Shown: one piece after another, positions 10,498 through 21,582 of the stretch
Layout: each line of letters starts with the position of its first letter
Numbering within the stretch: the stretch's first letter is position 1
From: Chrysomallon squamiferum
Taxonomy: Eukaryota; Mollusca; Gastropoda; Neomphalida; Peltospiridae
Direction: 5' to 3'
DNA: 40,000 bases
Assembly (NCBI GenBank): GCA_012295275.1
Contig: CM022665.1
Location: forward strand, 23,152,502-23,192,501
Program-made: the position numbers and the translations under genes
The notes under the pieces: generated by a model
What the model was told of the DNA's origin: nothing
Database searches by the model: none
Seen by the model: only the letters and a program-made list of their open reading frames with translations

Positions 10498-11869
10498 GAA
10501 ACCAGCTGAACTCACGAAAAACAAGTTATTGTACACACCCAACAAGTGTCACTATGCAAGAGTCAATATTTCTCGAGGCAATATACGCAGAAATGATAAT
10601 ATTTTTGCGATTATATGCTATAATAAAACAGCCATCGCTTTTAAAAGCCCATTAAAAGAAATGTCTTATTTCGTCAGTACGCTGCGTGACGGCTGGACAT
10701 GCCCCAAGGGAACACTGGGCATAACGCTTAGGATAAATACCGAAGAAACTTCGAGAGCCGTTTTCAACAATATAACCCCGTGGTCTCATATTCCTGACAG
10801 AAAAAATACAGCCTGTCAGAATTTAATATCAAAATTATCCTAAAGCAAGCAAACTGTGAATGACAAGTTTTGAGTATCACACCCTGGTGTCGTATATCGC
10901 AAATAATGCAACAGAACGTGTATGTACCCGGTTGACTCTATCCGTGACATGAACAACTGTAACAAACAACTACTGCGCTGGAATGGAAAGACAGTTTTGG
11001 CCATACAGTTACTGTATAACGAATGTATTACTGGTTTTTTCTGAAGTATTTATTTAGTACTTAAAAAAGATATTTCTATATAAAAATAATAAAAGTAATA
11101 ACTTTGAAGAAATAGCATTGAAAGAGTCACTTTTTGTTTTAATTTATAGAAGTATAAACACCATATGAGATATCATGATCAGACTTAGAAAATATAAAAA
11201 TACAGATTGTCAGTTAGCTGAGTCTGGAGTTTACCATGTTATTTTTTTTACTGTTATAAATCGAAGTGACTGTTTTAATTTGAGGATTAGTTGTTATCTG
11301 CTTGGCTCAGAGTCCAACACTGCTCTTTGTGACATGGCAGTTGTAGTATTGACACAAAATCTTTATTTTGAGTTTACACAGAAAGTTATATGATGTGGAG
11401 TATTTGATTTGGTGTGCAGACATGAACCGTGGCTCTAGATGTATACAGATGTCAGATATCTGATCAATGACGAATAAATGGCGACAGGATATGCTCAGCT
11501 GAACTGAAATTCAAACGTATGGATCATGATTGCCCGCTGAAAGCCAACACATCTGAAATGAAAAGAGGTAGAACACAAACGTAATCACTGTGAAATGTCA
11601 AGAGGTTTTAACTTAATTGTATTCAGATCCGTGATTGTGTTCATCAGATATATTAAAGACATATCCACTAATTGAATCGATTTTTAACTTCCTGGGAACA
11701 ACGGCCAAAAAGCATTCATTTTTGTTTAACTTCAATTAAGACGGCTTTTAACAGTCTTAAAAACAAATCGGCGTAAGTCCTGCCAAAGTAAATGTTACCG
11801 ATGAAATGACTATTAAATTCAAAAGATGAAAGATCGCTAATGTAAAATTATAAACCCATATTTATGAGA

Positions 11870-11870
<1 letters not shown>
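10498..11870. other. Unique non-coding region
   Basis: Mostly unique sequence. A 104-codon plus-strand frame (10529-10843) has mixed composition but matches no family I know. ATTCCTGACAG near 10790-10800 and CTGTCAGAAT at 10813-10822 make a hairpin with one bulge. A 15 bp near-palindrome with ATACAGT arms lies at 11003-11017. A minus-strand acceptor-like tract ends at about 11555 without a convincing donor. Confidence 0.4.
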
Positions 11871-11900
<30 letters not shown>

Positions 11901-11925
11901 TGTATGTATGTATTTATTTATTTTT
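11871..11925. repeat. (TATG)n then (TTTA)n
   Basis: TATG tetranucleotides at 11871-11913 pass into a short TTTA run. Confidence 0.95.
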
Positions 11926-12011
11926 TGTATAGATAGAGGGATGTATAAAACAGGCCATATGTATGATTTGATATTTTAGTGAGTATTTTTATGTATTTAT
12001 TTCATTAAGGA

Positions 12012-12048
12012 ACAATAACAGTAACAACAACAACCGTACTAATACAGT

Positions 12049-12088
<40 letters not shown>
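12012..12088. repeat. Decayed AAC/AGT triplets and (AAT)12
   Basis: AACAATAACAGTAACAAC-type triplets at 12012-12034 precede a pure AAT array at 12051-12088. Confidence 0.9.
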
Positions 12089-12089
<1 letters not shown>

Positions 12090-12530
12090 CTGTCTCATAC
12101 AATTAATATTAAAGGTTTTCTTTAATGTAATTATCAATAGCACATATGTTGTAACTATACCTATGGGCTCGGCTGCTTTAATTTATCTTTATGTGCATAT
12201 GTTGCACAGCTTTTGTTTTCTGGATCAGTTATAAACACTAGTTTTCATTTTTCATTCATGTATTTAGTATACTAATACCACGCAATTACCAGTCTGTCTT
12301 CCTCTCTTTTTTATTATTATCTTAAATATGTTTATTATTTTATTTTTTTTCGCATTGGAATAATTATTTTTGTTTAGAATTTCCATTGAATTTTATTAAA
12401 CTTAATCGGTTATATTGTCTCACATATTTCATTTTGTTTAACTTTACTTTTACGTCTGTAAATCTTATCAACAAATGTGTTTTGTTGTTATATCAGTGTT
12501 ACATGTTCACGCATAAACAAACAATAATAC
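12089..12530. other. AT-rich spacer
   Basis: T-rich on the plus strand near 12300-12460. No feature is seen. Confidence 0.5.
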
Positions 12531-12612
12531 ATATATATATATACATACATACACGCACACACACGCATACACACAGACACCAAGACACACATATATACAC
12601 GCATAATACATA
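12531..12612. repeat. (AT)n/(ATAC)n/(CA)n compound tract
   Basis: AT dinucleotides, then ATAC units, then interrupted CA dinucleotides with GCA and GACAC interruptions. Confidence 0.9.
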
Positions 12613-12726
12613 ACTAGAAGCATAATATATTTACAAACATATACACACGTTAGCTAGATAAAGAAACAAATGCAGAAAGACACACTGAAAGAAGACAGAT
12701 ACATGGATAGACCGAATAACAGATTT

Positions 12727-12778
12727 TATATATCTATATCTATATATATATAGATATGTATGTATGTATGTATGTATA
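12727..12778. repeat. (TATC)/(TA)n palindrome and (TATG)n
   Basis: Positions 12736-12757 form a perfect 22 bp palindrome (ATATC at the left end, GATAT at the right end, TA repeats between). TATG units follow to 12778. Confidence 0.9.
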
Positions 12779-13468
12779 TTTAAACTCATTCAACCCCGAA
12801 ATATATCTTCCATTAAAAATAAACCTCTTTTAGGTGTCATTTAACTTGTATGGAAGGGGAAAATAATGAAACGGAAGAAGAAAGGAATATGTCAGTCAAG
12901 CATATCAACTTCGTAGTCATATTTAAAAGCCTGTTTCTGAGCTCAGTGTATTATGTTTCACCATACCGCAATCTATAGAGGTTTCATATAATAAACACGT
13001 CCATCACCAAACCATTTTTCTGTGAAATAAGCCAGGCAAAACGAACCTATTATAGACTCACATCAACAATCGATAGACATTGTGAATATAGCCATTCACT
13101 TACTTTCGATTATTAATTGACTCTGGAAAACGAACCACAAGGAAAAAAAAAAATATGTATATACTGAAGGGAAAGAATATCGTGAATAATATTGCATACA
13201 ATAGATCGCTAATATTATTTTACATTTTATAATTCACATAAGTTTTTTTTTTTCATCCTCTTAGTATACTCAGTATGAATTTTCATTTATTTTTAACGCT
13301 CTGCTCGCATAACGCAGAATGTTGTTAGCTTTTCAGAAATTATAAAACTAACACGATAAGGTCGAATGAAGTCGGAAATCTTTGTACTCTGTATACCCTT
13401 TTTAACGTTACTTTATTTTCATCGTAAATTATTGATTGTAAATATAGATAAAGTTATTTCTGTTTCAC
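12779..13468. other. Unique AT-rich sequence
   Basis: No gene or element is recognised. Confidence 0.5.
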
Positions 13469-13469
13469 T

Positions 13470-13492
13470 TAATAATAATAATAATAATAGTA

Positions 13493-13537
<45 letters not shown>

Positions 13538-13626
13538 TTGGTAATAATGATAATATTATTAAGTTGATGATAAATAAAATTAAAATGTTATTATTATTAA
13601 TTTTATGGATGTTGTTCCTGTTGTTA

Positions 13627-13657
<31 letters not shown>

Positions 13658-13658
13658 G

Positions 13659-13721
<63 letters not shown>
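13470..13721. repeat. (AAT)n / (ATT)n inverted pair
   Basis: AAT triplets with a few AGT variants occupy 13470-13536. A spacer of about 84 nt follows, then ATT triplets with GTT and GAT variants at 13621-13721. The arms are complementary over more than 60 bp. The poly-Asn then poly-Leu open frame (13366-13659) is produced by this pair. Confidence 0.95.
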
Positions 13722-13788
13722 GAAGTTCTTATGCTGTTATTTTAAATATCGGGTTTCCTTCAAAAATCGATCCGTTTAAAACAATATA

Positions 13789-13857
13789 ATAAATAAGTAA
13801 ATAAATAAATAAAGAAAGAAAGAAAGAAAGAAAAAAGAAAGAAAGAAGGAAAAGAAA
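13789..13857. repeat. (AAAT)n to (GAAA)n tetranucleotide tract
   Basis: AAAT units change to GAAA units at about 13812 by a single-base change of the motif, ending in an irregular purine run. Confidence 0.9.
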
Positions 13858-14338
13858 CTAAAATTTTTAAATATTATTAATAGAATTTGTAACAATTTAC
13901 AAGAAAAGAATGTAGACAACTTAAATACAGTAACTGAATAATTTTTTAAAATAAATCAGTACTGTAGCAGCAGTACTAATAAATATTACATTTTAAATCT
14001 GTGTCTGGAACGGGAGATTAGATTTCAACACCCGATCATTTCTCTAACATACGATATATTTAGCTCGAGATCTGTAAGCCTTCAACGGTCCAGAAAGTAA
14101 GATTAAAAATCTTATCTCGAGTTTTTCCTGCGAATGTATCTATGTCTTGGGAGTTCGCCAGCGCGTTAATATTACATCATTGCATGTTACTTCGGCAGTT
14201 TACGTGAATGGGTTTGGAAACACGAGTAAATAAGTTAAAGGTTAATGAGTTTTTGATGTTCTTTTTTGTTACTTTGACAAATTATACATGTTAATGAAGC
14301 ATCAAAGTACATAGATATATAAAATATATAATGAATTA
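13858..14338. other. Unique sequence, GC-richer at 14000-14220
   Basis: No gene is recognised. CTCGAGATCT at about 14064 and ATCTCGAG at 14114 are partly complementary, giving a weak inverted repeat. Confidence 0.4.
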
Positions 14339-14584
14339 TAAATAAATAAATAAATAAATAAATAAAATAAAATAAAATAAAATAAAATAAAGAATAAATA
14401 CAACCACTACTAATAAATAAATAAATAAGTAAATGAAATAATATAAACATTAAAAATAAACGCTATTAATAAATAAGTAAATTAATAAATAAATAAATAA
14501 AATAAAATAAATAATAAACAAAACAGGTATGTAACCAAACAAATAAACAAACAAACAAACAAATAAATAAATAAATAAATAAAT
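14339..14584. repeat. (AAAT)n, (AAAAT)n and (AAAC)n arrays
   Basis: AAAT units at 14339-14364 change to AAAAT at 14362-14391, then irregular AAAT to 14520, then AAAC and AAAT units at 14537-14584. Confidence 0.9.
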
Positions 14585-14838
14585 CAGTACATTCGGATTA
14601 TTATTATTTTGGCAATAAAATTTAATATAAATGAATTTAAATTAAGGTTAGAAACCCCCAGAAATTATAATTATGTGATATTTTGATCTCACTTTAACTA
14701 CGCTGAGTGACTATTATCTGTATTAGTTATAAGACAAAACATTTCATTTTGGTTAAAGGATTACAAAAATATAGGTAATTATTTTCTTTTTAGATATTTT
14801 ATTATAACATGATTATTTTGTCCAACAACTGACATCAA

Positions 14839-14886
14839 AACAACAGTAACAAGAACTAATGATGATGATGATAATAATAATAATAC

Positions 14887-14927
<41 letters not shown>

Positions 14928-14971
14928 ATCATCATCAGCATTATTGTTGTTGTTGTTGTTGTTGCTGTTGT
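14839..14971. repeat. Self-complementary compound triplet microsatellite
   Basis: The left side reads CAACAG, decayed AAC, then (GAT)4, then (AAT)n to about 14885. The right side reads (ATT)n from 14888, then ATC triplets at 14926-14938, ATT, (GTT)n and CTGTTG ending at 14971. The right half is the reverse complement of the left half in motif type and order, so the whole block is an imperfect palindrome of several microsatellites. Confidence 0.9.
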
Positions 14972-15539
14972 TAATGTTGTTCTCGTACTTCTACTTTTTT
15001 TTCTTCTACTTTCCATTTCTGACCTTCACGTCGTATCAGTTAACATCTCCTCTCAGTGTTGTCGTGTTTATTCTTGTTTCTTGTTGTTGTTCATCATCTT
15101 ACTTAAGTCACGACATGGCGTACGTCAAACACACATCCTTACATAATACATTTCAGAGAAAATGAACTGCGAGTTATCACTTGGCAAATTCATTCAATTT
15201 CGTTACATATAAACGTTTAATTTCCGTAACGTTTTCTTCTCTTATATTTTTTTATTACTCTTTTCTTTTTCATCTTTTTGTTTTAATATTCATTTTTCTT
15301 TTCTTTCATTTTTTTTCTTCTTTTTTTTTTTCTTTTTCATTTTTTAATTTAATAGATAGAATCTCATTTATTTTTCATTAAAAGTGTAAGTTCAGTTCGA
15401 TACTGAATTTGTTTAAAAGTTGAGGATATATATATATAAACATTGCTAGCTGTATTTTGTCTCTAAAAATAAAATACTACTACTACTACTAATAATAATT
15501 GTAAAAATTATTTAAAAAAAAAAAAATAATAAAAATAGT
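14972..15539. other. Pyrimidine-rich AT sequence
   Basis: Positions 15230-15345 are almost all T and C on the plus strand. A short ACT/AAT triplet run lies at 15475-15497. No gene is seen. Confidence 0.5.
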
Positions 15540-15892
15540 CAATAGCGGCTGGTTCAAAAATGTTTGTTGTTGACAGCAATAGTATAGTAGGGATGCCGGG
15601 AACGCGATGTTGCTGAAATGACGAGGCAATTGTAGTCGTAATGATGATTGGAGGTATTAACTTTTCATCGTACTGACATGATATTAAAATACGTTATTTC
15701 AGTTTCGATTCGTTGGTGTTATTATCATACCATTATGTACCAGTATAGTTCTAGGTTCTAGGGGTAGCGGAGTGCATACGGAGAAAATTGGCGGGATAAT
15801 TGTGCGTTTCGTGTCAAACGCTGGTATATAGATTTGATTGGACGACAGCAAACGCTTATCAGCAACATACATCATAATATTATATGATTAAA
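15540..15892. other. Unique island with CpGs
   Basis: Non-repetitive and GC-richer than the flanks, with a short duplicated TCTAGG. No gene is recognised. Confidence 0.35.
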
Positions 15893-16190
15893 TGTATTTA
15901 TATACATATATATATATATGCATACTTGAGTGTGCTCGTGTGCACATGTGCGCTGAAATCGAATAATTTATTTACATGTATGTATGTGTGTGTATATGTA
16001 TATATGTATTTGGACACGTACGTGTTTGTGTGTGTGGTCTGTATATGCATACATATACATAAAACAGATTAGTTTATAAAATGCATTACTACAGTACGTA
16101 ATCAAATATATATTTGTGTCTGAGTGCCTACACATACGAACGAATACATACATACTTACATACATACTTACATACATAAACAAACAGACA
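15893..16190. repeat. TA/TG/TATG tracts and a 12-mer repeat
   Basis: TA dinucleotides at about 15897-15919, then TATG/TG-type sequence at 15974-16062. At 16145-16179 the 12-base unit ACATACATACTT repeats about 2.5 times. Confidence 0.85.
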
Positions 16191-16618
16191 ACTGAAGCAC
16201 CAACAAGAGCAGCACCGATTATTCAAATAAATTGTCATAACGAATTATTATTCATAACTGCTTCCAAAATGCTTTTTTTTCAGTAATTGTTCTAATGTAC
16301 TACTATCATTTTAATTGTAATTTATTTTGTTAAATTAATAATCGAATATGGCTTACCAGCCACCCACAGTCCAGCAGTGCGTCTATGCGGCTCGAAGCGG
16401 GCTCAAAGAGCTATAACTTTACATATTCTGATTGATACAAATAGACGGCTTGCGTGTTGCATAACGCTCCGCATGTGTCTTCATTTCCTCTCGAGATTTT
16501 TCGGAGATTAGAAAACATTTGAGGATATGAACATCAGTTTTAAGATTTGATTAAGTCTGTATGCATTAAAGAGTAAATATTAGTTAGTAACAGAAAACAG
16601 ATGCTAAATAATTATAGA
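16191..16618. other. Unique sequence, GC-richer at 16350-16510
   Basis: No gene is recognised. Several CpGs and no simple repeat at 16350-16510. Confidence 0.35.
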
Positions 16619-16799
16619 TACATGTGTGTATGTGTATATATATATATATATACATATATACATACATATGCAGACAGATACATAGTGACATATATAAATG
16701 CTGAAAAATATATGAATGTATGTATGGGTATACGGATGAGTGTGTGTGTGTGTGTGTGTATATATAGAAATTCACGAACTTGAATGTATGGCTGGTTAC

Positions 16800-16838
<39 letters not shown>

Positions 16839-16852
16839 AGCGCGCACGCGCC
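16619..16852. repeat. TA/TG dinucleotide tracts ending in a CG-alternating block
   Basis: TA tracts at 16634-16662 and TG/TA at 16740-16766. TG dinucleotides at 16805-16834 run directly into alternating CG/CA at 16835-16850, with one break in the purine-pyrimidine alternation (GAG at 16839-16841). Confidence 0.9.
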
Positions 16853-17273
16853 CTGAAATTTTCATTTTATTTTAGAATCTTAAAAACTAAGTTATTAAAA
16901 AGAAGAAGAAAAAAGCTTGATATAGTATTATTATTATTATTGTGTTTACAGCCAAATGCATAAACATGATTACTATCATTAGACCTGAAAATTCACAATC
17001 AAGCGAAATAACCATTTCATTATATATTCCCCGCTGTATACGTGATTTGAACACAGATTATAAAATATTGAAAATTGGTCACCAAAAATAATCTCGGGAG
17101 AGAAAAACTTCCGTCATTTATGAAATGGCGGTTAATAATCCGCTTTTTTCTCATTTTGATGGAATTAACTCTCATGCAATGTGAGTGAAAATCAGAGAAC
17201 GCTGGTTGATCACAGACTAAAACTTATTGTATTGAAGATATTAAAACTTGGAATCAGGATTTGAACAGAAACA

Positions 17274-17275
<2 letters not shown>
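16853..17275. other. Unique AT-rich sequence
   Basis: A short ATT run lies at 16927-16941. No gene is seen. Confidence 0.5.

Positions 17276-17321
<46 letters not shown>
17276..17321. repeat. T46 homopolymer
   Basis: Forty-six consecutive T residues, the longest uninterrupted homopolymer in the window. Confidence 0.95.
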
Positions 17322-17322
<1 letters not shown>

Positions 17323-18105
17323 TATTTGTCGTGGACGAAGTCTGATCCTTCTTTTTCTATTGCAAAATGCCATATGTCATTATCTTTTCCTAAAAAAGTC
17401 ATGTGTGAAAATTAAAAGTTCATTTTTGAAAGTCGCGGGGGTATATATTATTAATATTGTTATTATTAATATCTAGCTTAATTTGTTTTTAGGTATTGAA
17501 TACATTTGGGTTAGTCGCTGTGACGTCATAGTACTGAGTTACGTATTTGCGTTTAAATTTAGATGTTATTGTACACGTTATTAAAACGAAAATAAAACCT
17601 GTTTTTCTTTGCTGTATATTATAAATTATATAATACAGAACCATATGACATTTATTAAATTCTAATGTAACATGTCTCTTATTAATTTTTATAAAACGTA
17701 AAAAAAAATGTTCCTCTTCAGTATTTCACAACAGACTATGTTTAAGGGAGAACACTAAAACAACACTACCAGCGCAAAAATGGATTCAAGCAAAAATAAA
17801 ATTAAAATACTTCAGGAAAAACAAATTTTGAAATAAAATATCAACAGCAGCAACAAAAATAACTTACGTTTCTTCTTTCTAAATTTACTTTAACTTTAAA
17901 TAAATGTTGTTTTATTGTATTTCATTATTTTGCTTTAATAACTTCTCTTCAAAAACTGTTTTAATGGTTTGAGTATTTATGTTATTACTAACTGAACACT
18001 CAGTTTGACGTTCACAGTACTAACAAATAAAATACAGTCTATACGCGATATATTTAATCTTTCTTGTTTCTTGTTCTTTTTTATATCTCAACACGCGCGC
18101 AAAAG
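17322..18105. other. AT-rich unique sequence
   Basis: No gene or element is recognised. Confidence 0.5.
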
Positions 18106-18130
18106 AAAAAAAAAAAAAAAAAAAAAAAAA
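18106..18130. repeat. A25 homopolymer
   Basis: Twenty-five A residues, lying about 50 bp upstream of a dispersed repeat copy. Confidence 0.9.
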
Positions 18131-18178
18131 GAAGAATATTGTATATCCATAGCTTAGGGAGCAACCATGGTACAGCAG

Positions 18179-18378
18179 CATACTGGCAAAACAAAATTAA
18201 AATTAGCATATGCTGAACATGACAGTGTTGTATTTTAAGTGCTCGATATCAAAAATAGTTATATATGTGTGTGTACGTATATTATTTTCCAAGATAAATT
18301 AGATTTTATATCCAACAAATGGTCTGATTATATAATATAAAATAAAACAATTATCTATGCAGTATATTTAATTCTAAT
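18179..18378. repeat. Dispersed repeat, copy A
   Basis: Similar to 25505-25692 in the same orientation. Shared blocks in the same order are ACTGGC(A/G)(A/G)AACAA, GCTCGATA(T/C)CAAAAATA, a TG dinucleotide run, TACGTA, ATAAATTA, TTTTATATCCAACAAA and AAACAATTA. About 200 bp, no coding capacity. The family is unknown to me; a short non-autonomous element is the likely class. Confidence 0.75.
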
Positions 18379-18494
18379 TATTTATCAAAATAAATAAATT
18401 CTTCGATTTTTGAAATTAACAGTTTGACAAAATTGTTAATTTCAAGAACTGAGGGACTGGTTCATTTTTGACTAAATTGTGCAATAGATTTTCT

Positions 18495-18496
<2 letters not shown>

Positions 18497-18529
<33 letters not shown>
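18497..18529. repeat. T33 homopolymer
   Basis: Thirty-three T residues followed by an A-rich stretch (18531-18555) that could pair with it. Confidence 0.9.
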
Positions 18530-18555
18530 CGAAAATAAAATTTAAAAAATGAAAA

Positions 18556-19228
18556 ACAGGATTTCCAATACAATTATTTTCCAAAGTGGCTCCAGACCTT
18601 TCAACAGCTGCATTCTCGTCTATTTCTTAATTTCATTGCACTGCAAAACTTAAGAATTATTACTATAAATCTGTTTGAATTGCCCTTAATGGTGCATTTA
18701 TGTCAATTGAATCTCTCTCCAATTCGACACCGTCACATTTGATTGGTGTAGATTTGCAGATACCTCAATTATGGGAAAGTACTTTATCAGATTTTAACAA
18801 TTATCTTAACAGTAATGATGTAAACGTTTCACAAGATTCAAGGCGGGCTCTTAACCAAGACAAATGTCCCTCGACAAGAGCCCGCTAATGTACTCTTCAA
18901 CTGCTACTACTGCTGTACCAAGTTTGTCTCTCTGTATAAAAATTATTGACTGGTCATCCTGGATTTGAAAAACAGAAACTGAAATTAGCCATTTTTAGAA
19001 AATAGCTCTATTATGTATGACAACAATGGAGCGATTATTCCATTTCCGACAGAATTTGCAATTGGCTGTTCCATGTTAAGTCCTTTTATAGGCAATGATT
19101 CTGGGGTTTTTTTGTTTGTCAAAAATATTTCTGTGATGTTTAAAATCAAAATAAAAATCTCATCTCCGTCAGATCAAATTCATGAAATGGTGATTTAATG
19201 TTAATTCCTCCATTTGCAAAGAAGCTGC
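18556..19228. other. Unique region with a GC-rich hairpin
   Basis: Mixed-composition sequence. GCGGGCTCTT at 18843-18852 and AAGAGCCCGC at 18876-18885 form a perfect 10 bp GC-rich stem with a 23 nt loop. A 62-codon plus-strand frame (18700-18888) ends just past the right arm and has no recognisable domain. Confidence 0.5.
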
Positions 19229-19249
19229 TTTTTTTTTTTTTTTTTTTTT
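19229..19249. repeat. T21 homopolymer
   Basis: Twenty-one T residues. Confidence 0.9.
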
Positions 19250-19405
19250 CTTCACATTTCTATAGTAGAAACGTTACATTTCATGTATAAAAGAAGTAAA
19301 AATATTTTACTAATGAAAAAAAATTTAGTATTTTATTTTAAATGTCAAATGATTGAATAAATTAATCATAACAAATTTTTTAAATATTTATGTAACTGAA
19401 TATAA

Positions 19406-19524
19406 TACACACACACAAACACACACACACACAGAAAGAAAGAGAGAGAGAGAGAAAGAGAGAGAGAGATTCAATAATTAAAATAATATAACAACAACAA
19501 CAGCAACAACAACAACAACAACAA

Positions 19525-19557
<33 letters not shown>
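19406..19557. repeat. Compound (CA)n(GA)n ... (AAC)n(AAT)n microsatellite
   Basis: CA at 19406-19432, GA with AAAG interruptions at 19433-19470, AAC triplets at 19490-19524, AAT triplets at 19525-19557. Confidence 0.95.
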
Positions 19558-19740
19558 CGCAATCAAATTACATCATTATAATTAAATATAATTTTTATTT
19601 ATATTTCGCTATAAAACATTTTTTTTAGAATTATACAGTGTTATTCATTTATTTTTGGACATAAATTAAATTTATACAGATTTTAAGAGTAATTTCTTAA
19701 TACTTTTTATGCATTAAAAATAATATCAGAATGTGTATAA

Positions 19741-19793
19741 ATTATTATTAATATTATTATTATTATTGTTGTTGTTGTTGTTGTTGTTGTTGT
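19741..19793. repeat. (ATT)n(GTT)n microsatellite
   Basis: ATT triplets at 19741-19768 followed by GTT triplets to 19793. In type and order this is the reverse complement of the AAC-AAT array at 19490-19557, 183 nt upstream. Confidence 0.95.
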
Positions 19794-21140
19794 AATAGCT
19801 AACACGTTTCTAAAATAAAAATAATTATCTTTTAACAGATTTTAAACTACATTTATATATACTGTTTTAAGTCTCTTATAATTTTTATTTATTTATTTCC
19901 AGTTAAAATTTTGATGATATTTCCTACAAGTCACACAAACATGAATATAAATCAGATACAAAATGTTTTAGATAATTAAATATTTTTGCTGCTATAATAA
20001 CAACAACAACAACAGTAATAATAATAATAATAATGACATTTTATTAAAAACATATTAGCTTTTATTTAAATTTAAAAATTGTTAGTAGCACCAATATATT
20101 TATTTCATTAATTAATTAATTAATTTACAAACAAAGGTTAGAGATTTATATATTTCTTTATTTATTCATTCATTCATTTTGACACAGATAAATTTTCTTT
20201 TTTTTCTTTTAAAAACATTTTTATATCCAACAAATAATATTATCAGTGAGGATTTTTACAGAAGAATAAATATCTTTTTTATTAAATTTTATAAACTCTT
20301 CTTAAAATAGAAATGGTAATTTTCAGGACTATAGTATCATTTATTTATTTTGTTGTATTTATTTATTTTTTTATTTATTTATTTTTTTTTATTCTTTAAT
20401 TTTATTAAAAATAGCAATTATACACAACTTAACAAAATCAAATATTTTATATAGTTTTAATATTTTGCTAACGTACTTACATTCCACAACAAAATTCTTA
20501 TTTACTGCATCATTTCATTTGAAACAGAAAATAAATTTTAAGATAAATATTTTCACCTGTTTTCCGAGCAGAAAGAAAACCGATTATGGTTCACAATCAT
20601 GTAGTAAGATGGTGTTTTGCGGAACTTAATTATAAGCGGTAAATCCTAATTAATTCCTGTCAAGTAAATTACTTAGTTCTTTTTTCTTTTGTTTTTTTTT
20701 GTGGACGGTGGGGTTGATTGACGGAGCTTTGAGTTTATGGACATAAAGAAGACGTATGTGACTGAAAAACATATCTGTGTTAAAATCAAGTTTAACTTTA
20801 CTTCCTACAGTCTCATGCAAAGTGCTTACAGATATGAAGGCCTCTATATAACAACAAACATCTTTCATAAACAATCAAATCAGCAAATATAATAAAATAA
20901 TAATAATATATGTAAATAAATAACAACAACAACACAATAATAATAAAGAAAAACATGACAAATTATATGGCTGTCAACAAATCGTAGAATTAATTCCGTT
21001 TATAATGTGATAGTTTATAATTATAATAATTTCTTACGCAAGAAAATATATAATAAATCACAAATAAGAATTCTTTCCATTAGATAAATAAATTTTATTA
21101 ATTGAAATCCTGAAGAAATCTTTCCACAAGATATATTAGA
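19794..21140. other. Very AT-rich sequence with minor repeats
   Basis: AAC-AAT triplets lie at 19997-20034, ATTA units at 20107-20125, and TTTA runs near 20160 and 20340-20385. TTTTATATCCAACAAAT at 20219-20235 matches the core of the dispersed repeat and may be a fragment of a third copy. No gene is seen. Confidence 0.5.
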
Positions 21141-21542
21141 AAAAATATATATTTGTAGCAGATGCATTACTTATATCAGTCCCAAGAATACACATGTATT
21201 CACAGAACCAAACATGTCTGCATTCTTACCAAACTAATTTCTGTAAATAACCAAATTCTCATGTAGTTATTTTCTCTTACAGTTATATACTTGTGTTTGC
21301 TCCTGAGTCTGCAGTCCAGTTAATGAATTTCATATCAACGATAAATATGTAAAAAAATAAAAATAAAATAATAATAATAATTTAAGGACAATAGACAAAT
21401 AATCCCGGTAAAAAACAACATATTTCTGTAAGTCAGCTTCTTTGTTTTTCTCACGCCGTCGGGGATAAAAAAAAAATATTGAAGCTACCATTAATAATGT
21501 TTTATGGGGAAGGCCAATTTTGCAATACTTTAAATATCTTAC
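21141..21542. other. Unique AT-rich sequence
   Basis: No gene is recognised. A 71-codon minus frame (21330-21545) has no domain. Confidence 0.45.
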
Positions 21543-21580
21543 CATAAGTTTGTCTGTTCGCCTTGAGGCGAATCAAATTA
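21543..21580 (-). other. Candidate 38 nt exon
   Basis: On the minus strand a pyrimidine-rich tract ending ACTTTCTTCAG lies just upstream (21581-21600), and the segment ends ATG followed by GTAAGATA. Only one frame is open and it reads NLIRLKANRQTY. The segment also contains the small inverted repeat CGCCTTGAGGCG. It could be a micro-exon or a chance pairing of splice-like signals. Confidence 0.18.
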
Positions 21581-21582
21581 CT

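Noticed and set aside
10529-10843. 104-codon plus frame
   Set aside because: Mixed composition but no motif, no flanking splice signals and partial overlap with an antisense frame in the foldback element.
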